From assembly GCA_021401465.1 (NCBI GenBank), contig JADDMT010000016.1, positions 361,231 to 425,230 on the forward strand: a stretch of DNA of 64,000 nucleotides, in the 5' to 3' direction. The stretch is from Teratosphaeria epicoccoides (lineage: Eukaryota; Ascomycota; Dothideomycetes; Mycosphaerellales; Teratosphaeriaceae). Positions within the stretch are counted from its first letter, which is position 1. Each line of letters begins with the position of its first letter. The notes under the pieces are model-generated. The model was not told the origin of the DNA, made no database searches, and saw only the letters and a program-made list of their open reading frames with translations. The translations under genes were made by a program, and so were the position numbers. Below, one piece after another: positions 52,991 to 64,000 of the stretch.

Positions 52991-55900
52991 GTACTAGAAT
53001 CTTCATGACGCCTAAGATTGCCAGGACAGCTAGGATAAAGCTACAGGTAAAGACGAATGCTTTCTCGCTACAAGCAATTAATAGAAAGCTAGTCACGTAC
53101 AACTAAGGAGTAGTTGACGAAGAGACCGAGATGATGCCTCTACGGATAGGACGCAACTAAGAGATGCTCTACTTTGACATCACGGAGTCACTAGGCTTAG
53201 ATGTAGTACTAGGGTTGCCATAGCTAAGAAACGCTAACCCCTATATTAACTAGAAGAATGAGAGGATCTAGTTCCCGGAACTCTTAAGATCGATACCTCT
53301 ACCTGTAGTACACGACGTACTAGGCAAGATCGAAATATGTGCTATGACTTTAAGCGAGATAGTAGCTACTATTAAGGATCTAGAACAGGAAGTGTACGTC
53401 CTATAGGTTAAAGCAACGCAATCAGAAGTCAAGGTCGAATTCATGGTTCCTAATGAGTATAAAGAGTTCGCTACTCTTTTCGAGGAAGAACCCGACTAAG
53501 AAGCTCTGCTAGAACACTAGGAGTAGGACCACGGGATACCCTTACTCCCTAGCAAGATACTAACGAAGCAATTAGTTCGCCTGTTATTAGCAGCAAAACT
53601 AGAGATTCTCCGGAAATACCTTGAAGACAACCTCTAGAAAGGCTTCATCCGCGAGTCGTAGTCCCTAGCCGGATATCCGATCCTGTTTGTGCCTAAGGGG
53701 AAAGATAACTAGCGACTCTGCGTAGATTATCGTAGACTAAACGACATCATGATAAAGAATAGTTATCCGCTTCCTTTACTCTCGGAATTACAGGACTACC
53801 TGCAAGGAGCAATGTAGTTCTCGAAGTTTGACATACCTAGAGCGTATAACCGAATTCGAATTAAGGAAGGCGAAGAATAGAAGACTGCATTCCGAACTAG
53901 GTTTAGACACTACGAGTATATAGTCATGCTATTTAGGTTAACAAATGCCCTAGCTACATAGCAGGCATTTATTAATAACGTGCTACGAGAGTACCTTAAC
54001 GTCTTTGTAGTTATATACCTAGACAACATCCTCGTCTACTTATAGACGATCGAAGAACATAGGACTCACGTGCATAAGGTACTTCAGAAACTCTAGGATT
54101 AATAGTTAAAGGTTAAGCCTTAGAAGAGCAAGTTTCACAAGCAGGAAGTATAATTCCTTAGCTACGTAGTAGCATAGAATAGAATCAAGATAGACACTAA
54201 GAAAGTCTAAGTCGTAAAAGAGTAGCCTACGCCGACTAATGTTAAGGAAGTATAGTCCTTCCTTAGGTTAGCTAACTTCTACCGAAGATTTGTAGCAAAC
54301 TATTCGAAGATTACAGCACTACTTACGACTCTTACTACAAAGGATACACTATTCGTGTAGGACGACACCTAACGGAATGCCTTCGAGGAACTCAAGCGAC
54401 GATTCACAGATTAGCTGATCTTACTTGTATTCGACCTAGATAAGCCTATTATAGTCGAAATAGATGCCTCTGACGTAGCACTCGGGGCATGCTTAAGTTA
54501 ACTAGGACCGAGTAGACGACTACAGCTAGTCGCCTACTACTCAAGGAAATTGTCTGGACCTAAACTCTAATACGACGTCTACGACAAAGAACTTCTAGCT
54601 ATAGTAGATACCTACAAGGCCTAGCGAGTCTACTTAGAAGGTTCTAAGCACTAGGTCACGGTCTACACAGACTATAAGAACTTGCGATACTTTATAACGA
54701 CAAAAGAGTTAAACTGACGACAGGTTCAGTAGAGTAAGGAGCTCTCTAGTTTTAACTACAAGATCGTCTATCGCAAGGGGACCGATAACGCACGCGCTAA
54801 TGCACTTAGCTACTAGACTGACTACATGAAGGGCGTGAAGCAGGAGAAACACGCTATTCTCTAGGAAAATAGCGATAGCACGCTAGGAGTTAACTGACTT
54901 GCGGCTACGACTGTTACATGGACTAGTGAATTTCAGGACGACCTGAAGAACGCGCTAGTCTACGACCTAACTGTACTCGCTGTCCGCAACGACATGAATA
55001 GATAGGAGGATTAGGAAGACGAAGACGGAATCCTTCTGTTTTAAGGATTAGTATACATGCTAACGTCTTTACAATTAGAGCTACTACGACTCTGACACAA
55101 CGTACCTTAGGCAGGACACCTAGGAGTGTCTAAAATGAAGCAAATTCTCTGACAAGAATATTACTTCCCTAGGATAAGCAAGGCAATCGAGGACTACGTC
55201 CGTTAATGTGTAACTTACTAACAAAGTAAGCATAACTGTCATAAACCGTATAGGCTACTATGACTACTTAAGGTACCTTAACGGCTATAGGAATCGCTCG
55301 CCATGGATTTTATCGTTAAACTACCTTAGTCGAGAGAACCCGCTACGAATAAGTTCTTCGACAGAATCATGGTAGTAGTCGACTAATTCACTAAGTTTAG
55401 GAAATTTATCCCTTACTGCGAAGACTTTAAGACTAAAGATATTACGCATGTCTTCATTAAATAGGTAGTAGCACTACATAGTATGCTATAGGACCTAGTA
55501 ACAGATCGAGGATCCATGTTTACCTCTAACTTCTAGAGAGCCCTAATGAGGCAATTCTAGGTCAAACATCGACTAAGTACTTCCTTCTACCCTTAGACAG
55601 ATAGACAGACAGAACGTCTAAATCAGACGTTAGAATAGTACCTTCGATCCTATGTGAATAGGGACTAGAACAACTAGGTAGAGTTGTTACTAATAGCATA
55701 GCTCGCGTATAATAGTATGCTAGCAGAGTCGACAGGACTCTCGCCTTTTCAGATGGCATATAGATCAGCTATAGAAGACATCCCGGATGTCTTAGCTAGT
55801 AATCCGAACCTAGTAGCACTTAGACGAGTAGAACATCTACGCTGACTGCAAACAGGAGCATAACTTAACCTGTAGTTCTATTAGTAGAACATGGCATAGT

Positions 55901-56490
55901 ACGCGAATCGTAAGAGAATTAAGGGACTAATTCTAAAGGAGGGGGACAAGGTGTATCTCCTCTGCCGTCACATCAAATCAGACAAGCCGAGTAAAAAACT
56001 AGACGCTGTAAAACTAGGACCATTTAGGATTAAGGCCAAGAAAGGACTAGTTAATTTTGAGTTATAGCTACCTGAGCAGATAAGAGTACACCCTATGTTC
56101 TATGTCTCTCTGCTAGAACAAGCAGCGCTAGACGCTACACTATAAACGGAACCCTTACTACTTAACCCTGAAGTAGAAGAACCCGAGTACTCTGTCGAGA
56201 AGATTGTTAACACTTGCTAGCGGGACGGACAGCAAGAGTACTTAGTAAAATGGGAAGGATATAGGAGTACCGAGAACACCTAGGAACCCCTAGAACATCT
56301 GCGAAACTGTTAGCAAAAGATACGAAGTTTCGAGAAAGGAACGAACCTAGGAAGAAGATCATAAGCTATGACTAGACTCCTGCGGGACGCCGTCGATCGG
56401 CTCGGCTACTACGCTATCCAGGAAACCCTAATACGAGGCGTTAGCGAAACCCTCTATAGCGCTCTATGTCGTAGGACTAAGAGCGAGACC
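52846..56490 (+). pseudogene. T1-D pol
   Basis: Co-linear with T1-A pol. The RT active site reads YLDN (GAC to AAC near 54025), so a catalytic Asp is lost in addition to the many stops. At the 3' end the frame passes CGA (TGA in T1-A) and runs on to a TGA after ETR near 56490, overlapping the antisense gene. Confidence 0.85.
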
Positions 56491-56957
56491 CGCTGAAGGA
56501 TCTAGGTCAAGAAGGAACCTAGCCTGCGAGAGAGCCTGTTCTTCGGCCTCATCCTCCCTAATCTCCCGCTCCTCGAGAGCGCAACTATCCTCGACCTCCT
56601 AGTCGACTACGTCTCCTTTACATGTACCTCTATCATCTTCTGCAAAGCCTCGGCTAAGACCGCCTTCGCATAATCAAGATTAGCAATTAGTCTTTTCCAC
56701 TAATCACCTAACTTCTTCTATTCGACCTCTGTTACCTTCGCGTCGTAACTTCGATAGTTACTAAAGTAACATTACGAACATTTCCCTAAGGAAATGTGTA
56801 CCTAACAAACAAGCTTTAACTCTTGATACTAAGTACAGGACTTCATGCTATCCTAGCCCTAACGATGGATTTAATTCGCGCGGCGTTTACGTTTCTGCAT
56901 TAAAGGGGCGTTAGTGTCTAGGATGACACAAGGCAGTAATGTAGAAAGAGAAGACAT
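56428..56957 (-). pseudogene. T1-D antisense gene
   Basis: ATG at 56957. It is 530 nt, 22 shorter than the other copies because of a deletion near 56610 that shifts the frame in the coiled coil. Three cluster positions are Tyr (second, fifth-loop Cys and last). The most degraded copy of this gene. Confidence 0.65.
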
Positions 56958-57037
56958 TATAGCACAAAAGGAAATGACAACAGAAACCCCGCACTAATAA
57001 GGTAGCTTAGGGACAAGCTAGGCTAAGAGGGGGATAG

Positions 57038-57449
57038 TGTCATAAGTGTTAGGAGTACTATAAGTCACAGGACCGTAAGGGTCCTAAGGACTATAAGTTA
57101 TAAGCATAGTCATAGGAGAAAGGATCTGTCACGTAAGGACAGATCTATAGGCCTGCAAGGGAGAAGGGATCTGTCGTAGGATAACAGACCCTTAGATCTA
57201 TAGGGTTAGTCTACAGATCTACAGACATGGATCTGTTAGGTCTATCGACAGATCTAACAGAGCTGCTCTGTCTCTCTAGTATATAGGGATAGCTTCAGGA
57301 CAGGCAGTTAGGAGCTTTGTGCTTAGTTTAATTCCCTTTCCCTAGGGGATAGTCAGTTATAAGGACAATTGCTATTGTCGATATTCTTCATAGCTCTACG
57401 AGTCTAACACCTAGTCACCTTCCTGCTATCGGCACCTACCCTTATGACA
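57038..57449 (+). repeat. T1-D 3' LTR
   Basis: 412 bp, preceded by AAGAGGGGGATAG. Lacks about 30 bp between two CAGATC words (near 57140) that form one hairpin unit in the 5' LTR. Confidence 0.9.
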
Positions 57450-60400
57450 AGTAACAACTCTACCTAGTTGTTCTAGTCTCTATTCACATAGGATCGAAGG
57501 TACTATTCTAACGTCTGATTTAGACGTTCTGTCTGTCTATCTGTCTAAGGGTAGAAGGAAGTACTTAGTCGATGTTTGACCTAGAATTGTCTCATTAGGG
57601 CCTTCTAGAAGTTAGAGGTAAACGCGGATCCTTAGTCCGTTACTAGGTCTCGTAGCATACTGTGTAATGCTACTACCTACTTAATAAAGACATGCGCGAT
57701 ATCTTTAGTCTTGAAGTCTTTGCGGTATAGGATAAACTTCCTAAACTTAGTGAATCGGTCGACTACTACCATGATTCTATCGAAGAACTCATTCGTGGCG
57801 GGTTCTCTTGACTAGGGTAGTTTGAAGATAAAGTCTATAGCGAGTAATTCCTATAGCTGTTAGGGTCCCTTTAGCGGTTATAGTAACCTATATGGTTTAT
57901 GACAGTTATGCTTACTCTGTTAGCAAGTTACACATTAACGGACATAGTCCTTAATTACTCTGCCTATCCTAGGGAAGTAGTATTCTTGTTAGAGAATTTG
58001 CTTCATTTTAGACACTCCTAGGTGTCCTGCCTAAGGTACGTTATGTTAGAGGCGTAGTAGCTCTAAACGTAAGGATGTTAGCATGTATACTAACCCTAGC
58101 CTTAGAAGAGAAGTACTCTGTCTCCGTCTTCCTAGTCCTCCTGTCTATTAATGTCATTGCGGATAGCAGGTATAGTTAGGTCGTAGACTAGTGCATTCTT
58201 TAGGTCGTTCTAGAATTCGCTAGTCTATGTAATAGCTATAGCTACGAGTCGGTCAACTCTAAGCGTGCTATTACTATTCTCCTAGAGAACGGCATGTTTT
58301 TCCTGTTTCACGCCCTTTATGTAGTCAGTCTGGCGGCTAAGTGCGTCGGCGCGTGCGTTCTCAGACCCCTTACAATAGACGATCTTGCAGTTAAAGCTAG
58401 AGAGTTCCTTACTCTATCGGACTTGTCGTTAGTTTAACTCTTTCGTCGTCGTGAAGTATCGCAAGTTCTTATAGTTAGTGTAGACTGTAACCTAGTGCTT
58501 AGAACCTTCTAAGTAGACTCGCTACACCTTGTAGGCGTCTACTATAGCTAGAAGTTCTTTGTCATAGACGTCGTAACAAAGTTTAGGTCTAGACAGCTTC
58601 CTCGAGTAATAGGCGACTAGCTGTAGTTGTCTACTCGGTCCTAGTTAACTTAAGCATGCCCTAAGCGCTACGTCAGAGGCATTTGTTTCGACTATAATAG
58701 GCTTATTAGGGTCGAATACAAGCAAGATCGGCTAATCTGTAAATCGTTGCTTAAGTTCCTTGAAGGCATTCCGTTAGGCGTTGTCCTACACGAATAGTGT
58801 ATCCTTCATAGTAAGGGTCGTAAGTAGGGCCGTAATCTTCGAATAGTTTGTAACGAATCTTTAGTAGAAGTTAGTAAACCTAAGGAAGGACTATACTTCC
58901 TTAACATTAGTTAGCGTAGGCTACTCTTTTACGACTTTAACCTTCTTAGTGTCTATCTTGATTCCGTTCTAGGCTATTACGTAGCCGAGGAATTAGACTT
59001 CTTGCTTATGAAACTCGCTCTTCTAAGGCTTAACCTTTAGCCTGTAATCCTGGAGTTTCTAAAGCACCTTACGTACGTAAGTCCTATGTTCTTCGATCGT
59101 TCGTAAGTAGACGAGGATGTCATCTAAGTATATAACTACAAAGACATCAAGGTACTCTCGTAGCACGTTGTTAATAAATGCCTACTACATGGCTAGGGCG
59201 TTTGTTAACCTAAATAGCATGACTATATACTTGTAGTGTCCGAACCTAGTTCTAAACGTAGTCTTCTATTCTTTACCTTCCTTGATTCGAATTCGATTAT
59301 ACGCTCCTAGTATGTCAAACTTTGAGAACTATACTACTCCTTACAGGCGATCCTGTAACTCTAAGAGTAAAGGAAGTAGATAACTGTTCTTTATTGTGAT
59401 GTCATTTAATCTACGATAATCTACGCAAAGTCGCTAGTCGTCTTCCCCCTTAGGGACAAACAGGATTAGATACCCTGCTAGTAACTACGACTCGCGGATG
59501 AAGCCCTTCTAGAGGTTGTCTTCTAGGTATTTCCGGAGAATCTCTAGCTTTGCCGCTAATAATAGGCAAACTAGTTACTTTGTTAGCGTCCTGCCTAGGA
59601 GTAAGGGTATCCTGTAGTCCTACTCCTAGTGTTCTAGCAGAGCCTCTTAGTTAGGTTCTTCCTTAAAAAGGGTAGCAAATTCCTTATACTTATTAGGAAC
59701 CGTGAACTCGACTTTGACTTTAGCTTGCGTTGCTTTGACCTATAGGACATGTACTTCCTGTTCTAGATCCTTGATAGTAGCGACTATCTCGTTTGAAGTC
59801 ATAGCACATATTTCGATCTTGCCTAGTACGTCGTGTACTACAGGTAGAGGTATCAATCTTGAGAGTTCTAGGAACTAGATCCTCTCGTTCTTCTAGTCAA
59901 GGTAGGGGTTAGCGTTTCTTAGCTATAGTAACCCTAGCACTACATCTAAGCCAGGCGACTCCGTAATGTCGAACTAGATCATCTCTTAGTAGCGTCCTAT
60001 CTACAGAGGTATCATCTCGGTCTCCTTGTCAACTATTCCTTAGTTGTACGTGACCGGCTTTCTATTAATCGCTTATAGCGAGAAAGCATTTGTCTTTGCC
60101 TATAGCCTAATGCTAGCTGTCCTGGCGAACTTAGGCGTCATAAAGATTCTAGTGTACCCTGAATCTATTAAGGCCTAGGCTAGCGTCTCGTTAATGTAAA
60201 CCTATACTCTAAGGTTGTCCGTGTATCTAGTGCTAACTGCGGCACACTGTTGCAGCCCTGTCTAGTCTATCCGTAGGTCTAATTCCGGCGGACCTTGTCG
60301 TTTCCTGAATAACTGTCTTTACGGACTAGTTTAGGGATCGTGTAGTCTTAGCTCATTCTTCTTCGAGCGTTACTGCTAACTAGCCTAAGAGGTCGTGCTT

Positions 60401-62068
60401 GCTCTTAGCCTCGTTGTTCCTACGCGTTTCTTGCGTACTCTATCTTCAAGTAGCTAACCTAGAGTTGTAGCGCTCGTGGAACCTAGATACCTTCGTAGGT
60501 AAGGTAGCCTCCTTAGGGCGTAAACTCTACCCCGAACAGTACAACTTCTTAGATAATCTTCTGATGTGAGTAAGGATAAGCTACTACTAGTAGTCTCCTC
60601 AGGTGTCGTCGCATGTAGTCGGCTAGTTCGTTATACTCAAGCTAGTTAACATGTTGTACTCTATTAATACATGGGCAAGCCTAAGCCTACTAGTTCTGTA
60701 TGATTCGGATAATATCGAGTCCGATGTCATGCGGCAGCATGGCCTATCTCTCTATGTTCTTGTCTTCCTCAGAATTAGGAATGACAGCCTCGACAAGCTC
60801 ATAGTTGTCATCTAAACCTTCTTCCTCTTCTAGCTCCTGTTACCTCAGGACTATTTCACTAGAAGGTGTACCCCTTAGCGCGTAGATAGATTACGCCTTA
60901 TTGCGGCTAGGGTACTATCCGGAACTATCTTTATCACTCATGTGAATTCGACAATCGTCGTCATAGCACATAGTCTAAGTAAGTAAGGCATAGTCTAGTC
61001 CTTAAGTAGCGGCAGCCTTTTGCTTAGGTGCCAATGTTGTCACGCGAGCCTGTTCTGTCTGTTATAGGTCCTGTCGCTATTTCTTAGCGAAACACTTGCG
61101 GGCAAAGTGTCCTTTCTTTCTACAGTTGTAGCACTCGAGGTTATTCTTGTTAAATAGCTTCTTCAGACTATTCTAGGTAGGAGAGCCCTTCTGTGGCTTT
61201 CCTCGGGGTCTACTCTTTAGGCGCCCCTTAGTCGCATCTAACTCCATTAGTTAGAGACTATAGTAATCGCTTCGCTATTTTAGTGCTAATCGTTAGACCT
61301 TATAGTTAGCCTGCGTTAGCCTGTGATTTCTATGCTGTCGTTCCTGCTGTCGTTCCTAGATGCGATTATCGATTCTAATTGCGAGATCGCTTATTTCCTT
61401 GAATGTTGTTAGCCGATCCCCCTAGGCATTTCGTCTTTGACCGTTTCCTTTAGTCCCTAATAGAACTAAGCGGCCAAGGCATTATCATTCTAGTCGACTT
61501 AGGCAGAGAGGGTTTAAAAGTCCGCATAGTACTTAATGGCGGAACCCTTCTGCTAGATTCCTAGGAGAGCTCTCTCGGCCTCCTGTTACTCGTTACTAAG
61601 CCTAAAGGCTTCGCGTAATACCTTAAACAAGGACTTATCTAAGTTGAGAATCTCCCGAGTCATTGTCTTCCTAGCTTTAACGCTACTAACGTGATCTAGA
61701 TAATCTGTCAGATGAGGCTAGATGAACTCGAACGCTAGTCCTTTTAGGTAAGAGACGATGTACATCATTCGCTTATGATATGTCGTAAACCGTTCCGTAT
61801 CCATGTTAAATGCTAACTAGCATTATAGGATAAACATCTCTACCTAAGATCGTTGTCCTGTAAACTCTGTAGGGCTTCCTATTTTGAAGCCGTTGTTACC
61901 GTGTCTATTCCCGGTAGTTAAACCTGCGACAGATGCTAGAGCCATCTCGCTAAGGTAAATGGATTCAAGCTACTAAGTAATTTGAGGTGTAGCAGCAACT
62001 TGTTCTCGTGGTGTTAGTTAACTATTGTCGCTAGAGGTCGAGCGAACAGCTAAGGAACTACTTGACAT
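57450..62068 (-). pseudogene. T1-C gag-pol, main part
   Basis: Minus strand from gag ATG at 62068 through zinc knuckle near 61110, frameshift heptamer AGGAAAC (60300-60306), protease near 60150, RT near 59100, RNase H and integrase to the T1-D insertion at 57454. Co-linear with T1-A, with RIP-type stops. Confidence 0.86.
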
Positions 62069-62127
62069 AGGCGTATGTCAAGCGCTTAACGAGTCCCCTA
62101 ATACTTCCTTAGGAGTAGTGCTCAAAG

Positions 62128-62620
62128 TGTTAGAAGGGTAGGTGCTAATAGTAGGAAGGGGATTAGGTATTAGACTTGCAGAGTAGTGAAGAATATTAAC
62201 AAAGGTAATTGACCTTGTACTAACTATCCCCCCTAGAGGAGAAGATTTTAATTAAGCACGAAGCTCCTAACTACCTGTCCTGAAGCCATCCCTATATACT
62301 AGAGAGACAGGGTAGCTCTGTTAGATCTATTAACAGACCTATTAGACCTATGTCTGTAGATCTATAGACTAACCCTACAGATCCTAGGGTCTATTCTTAC
62401 ATGACAGATCCCTTCTCCCTATAGGCCTATAGATCTGTAGACTAACCCTATAGATCTAGGTGTCTATCCTTACGTAATAGACTCTCTCTTCTATGCCTGC
62501 GTTATGACTCATAGTACTATGACTTATAACACTGTAACTTATAGCACTTATAACCGCTATGACTTAGGCTATAGTGCTCGTGACTTATAGCACTCATGAC
62601 ACTCATGACACTTCATGACA
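62128..62620 (-). repeat. T1-C 5' LTR
   Basis: 493 bp; inner end begins TGTTAG (RIP form of TGTCAG). Primer site TTGAGCAC lies just inside on the minus strand at about 62118-62125. Confidence 0.9.
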
Positions 62621-62625
62621 AAGAA

Positions 62626-63204
62626 GAAGGCTAGAGCCGAATTGAGGTTAGCGACGAGGAAGCTAAACCTTCCCTGCTTGCGATCCGCACTATGTCCGCT
62701 AAGACGCTAAGGCACAAGCCTCTAGGCTAGATCTTTAAGGATGAGGAGGATGACAACGTCTAGGATACCTTCGGTCCTAACGTGATCCCTTCGCGCTATA
62801 GTGTTGCCACACTAGTTATGCCTAAGGGAGACACTAAGTCTAATGATGTAGTCGACACTTGTGTCAAGAAGCGCAAGATAATCTCAAGGGCTAAGCGCGA
62901 CAGCCGCAAGCGCGCCCGAGTCTCTTTGCCTTCTAATGCTAAGGATGAGGTAGTTGTTACGACTAGGCGTAGTAAGGATGTCGCTAGCTCTCTAGCTACT
63001 ATAGGCTCTAAAGACAAGCTCCCTTGTAACCTACTAAAGAAGAAGATACTAGCCTCTCTTCGTGGCGTTACTACTCCTGTTACTCCTAGTCGCTTCAGGG
63101 TGTTTAGTAGACCCCGTGCAGATAGGTAGTCCCTAGCGGACTATAACAAGAAAGACTCTTCTACTTCGGGTTTAGTCAGGAAGCTCTTGACTAGTAGTTA
63201 CTAA
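62626..63204 (+). pseudogene. T2-C antisense gene, C-terminal part
   Basis: Continues the gene from 48715: after the Lys run, VSDEEAKPSLLAIRT, then a long clear stretch (62782-63129) with VKKRKIISRAKR, SRKRARVSLP, LLKKKILASLRG and SRFRVFSRPR, ending at TAA 63202. A single-base difference from T2-A near 62640 (GAATTGAGG versus GAAATTTAGG) shifts the frame. The clear stretch is part of this element gene, not a host gene. Confidence 0.66.
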
Positions 63205-63684
63205 GTATTAGCTACAAAGCTAATCTAAGTATGTCTCTTGTTCTCCTTAGGTTTATTCTAGGTATGCCTTTAGGCATTAATGATGTATAAGTAGGGCGTT
63301 TGCTCCTCGTTATCACTTCGCGCATTATGCGCTATATACACATGTTAAGAATTCTGCTCTAGAACTCTTATCTTCCTACGAATTAACCTTCTTAAGCCCT
63401 GCTTATGCCTCCTCTACTCTTCGAATTCACGAATAGCTTCTAGAGCGTTCTTGTAGTCTTCGGCTAGAACCTATTATATGTACTCAGGTAGATATCCTTT
63501 CTACTTTACTAGATAGTACGTTGCGCCTTTACGCCGCATACTGTCCTTAATACCCTTGACTTCCTACTCTTCGTTCTCTTCTGCTACTAGCATTAGGTCC
63601 GCAGGCTCTTCGCCCTTACGCTGTACCTATAGTTTAAGTAGAGATACGTAGAAGACGTCATGCACATAATACGACGATAGTAAC
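63205..63684 (-). pseudogene. T2-C pol C-terminus (chromodomain)
   Basis: Reverse complement of 12820-13250: chromodomain with YLVKxKGYL (x = TAG for Trp) near 63490-63530 and VHDVFYVSLL near 63650. Truncated at 63684 by the T1-E LTR. Confidence 0.82.
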
Positions 63685-64000
63685 TGTCATGAGTGTCAGG
63701 AGTACTGTCCGGAGTACTGTAGGATACAGGATCATGTAGGTCCTAAGTGCTATGAGTCATAGTACCGTCATAGGAGTACTATGAGTCATAGGCATAGTCA
63801 TGGAAGAAAGGATCTGTCACGTGAGGACAGATCCCCGGATCTGTAGGGTTAGTCTATAGATCCATGGGCTTGCAAGGAAGAAGGGATCTGTCACGTGATG
63901 ACAGACCCTTAGATCTGTAGGGTTAGTCTACAGATCTATAGACACGGATCTGTCGGGTCTGTCGACAGATCTAACAGAGCTGCTCTGTCGCTCTCTAGTA
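63685..64000 (+). repeat. T1-E 5' LTR (cut by window end)
   Basis: First 316 bp of a T1 LTR, TGTCATGAG start, including the short AGTACTGT duplication found only in T1-A. Very close to the T1-A LTR, so it belongs to the same, less mutated subgroup. The rest of the element is outside the window. Confidence 0.88.

Larger units (their letters stand above)
50580..57449 (+). mobile_element. T1-D, full-length gypsy element nested in T1-C
   Basis: 6,870 bp with perfect AGTAA duplication (50575-50579 and 57450-57454). The LTRs differ in length (441 and 412 bp) because the 3' LTR lacks one hairpin unit. Domain order is as in T1-A; it is more heavily mutated. Confidence 0.94.
48716..62620 (-). mobile_element. 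T1-C, full-length gypsy element split by nested T1-D
   Basis: Two 493-bp LTRs (48716-49208 and 62128-62620) and a perfect AAGAA duplication (48711-48715 and 62621-62625). Its own length without T1-D is about 7.03 kb. It is inserted in the T2-C antisense gene, in the opposite orientation to that gene. Confidence 0.93.
46641..63684 (-). mobile_element. T2-C, gypsy element 3' part, split by nested T1-C
   Basis: Reverse orientation. It has the 3' LTR (46641-47000), the noncoding region, the antisense gene (interrupted at 48715 and resuming at 62626) and the chromodomain end of pol. It is cut at 63684 by the T1-E LTR. The rest is outside the window or lost. Confidence 0.88.

Noticed and set aside
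62782..63129. Stand-alone host gene of 115 codons
   Set aside because: It is the stop-free C-terminal part of the T2 antisense gene; the same sequence with stops is in T2-A, and it joins 48715 when T1-C is removed.
5558..63684. Alternative genetic code with TAG read as an amino acid
   Set aside because: TAG replaces both Gln and Trp codons in element genes, TAA also occurs at Gln positions, copies differ in which codons are affected, and the host genes at the left have no internal TAG. RIP explains all of this.
1..64000. tRNA or rRNA genes
   Set aside because: I looked for tRNA arms near LTR borders and for conserved rRNA words and saw none; a covariance-model search would be needed to exclude decayed copies.

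Overview
This window is nuclear DNA of a filamentous ascomycete (Pezizomycotina; a Dothideomycete is plausible but cannot be shown from the sequence alone). Evidence: short GT-AG introns of 64-66 nt with CTGAC/CTAAT-like branch sites, the fused eukaryotic-type HIS7 enzyme, and a large retrotransposon island carrying the CpA-to-TpA mutations of repeat-induced point mutation (RIP).

Layout. Bases 1-4832 are ordinary gene space: the 3' part of HIS7 (histidine biosynthesis), a three-exon gene for a 79-residue secreted protein with six mature cysteines (an effector-like candidate), and an intronless kelch beta-propeller gene. From about 4.93 kb to the end I recognise no intact host gene. That part is a nested stack of LTR retrotransposons whose sense genes are riddled with stops, mostly TAG.

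I name the families T1 to T4 plus one Ty1/copia element. T1 (copies A-E), T2 (A-C) and T3 (A, B) are chromodomain Ty3/gypsy elements; T4 is a further gypsy-like family. Five nested insertions keep perfect 5-bp target-site duplications: T1-B in T2-B (TCTAT), T2-B in the copia element (CTACG), T3-B in T4 (CCCCG), T1-C in T2-C (AAGAA) and T1-D in T1-C (AGTAA).

How the elements appear to work. In T1, T2 and T3 an 8-9 nt segment 34-39 nt downstream of the LTR TATA box is complementary to the bases just inside the 5' LTR. This is the layout expected for Tf1/sushi-type self-priming, and I see no tRNA-type primer site in them. T1 and T3 have pol in the -1 frame relative to gag, with a GGGAAAC-type slippery heptamer in the overlap; T2 is a single gag-pol frame. 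The copia element instead has a primer site complementary to the anticodon arm of initiator tRNA-Met.

The most unusual feature is a gene on the opposite strand, between the chromodomain end of pol and the 3' LTR, in all three gypsy families. In T1 and T3 it encodes a cysteine array with the spacing of a fungal Zn(II)2Cys6 cluster; in T1 and T3-B a predicted coiled coil follows and the C-termini share a motif. In T2 it is a longer, lysine-rich protein with a different cysteine cluster at its N-terminus. The retroelements thus seem to carry their own putative regulator, transcribed from the 3' LTR side.
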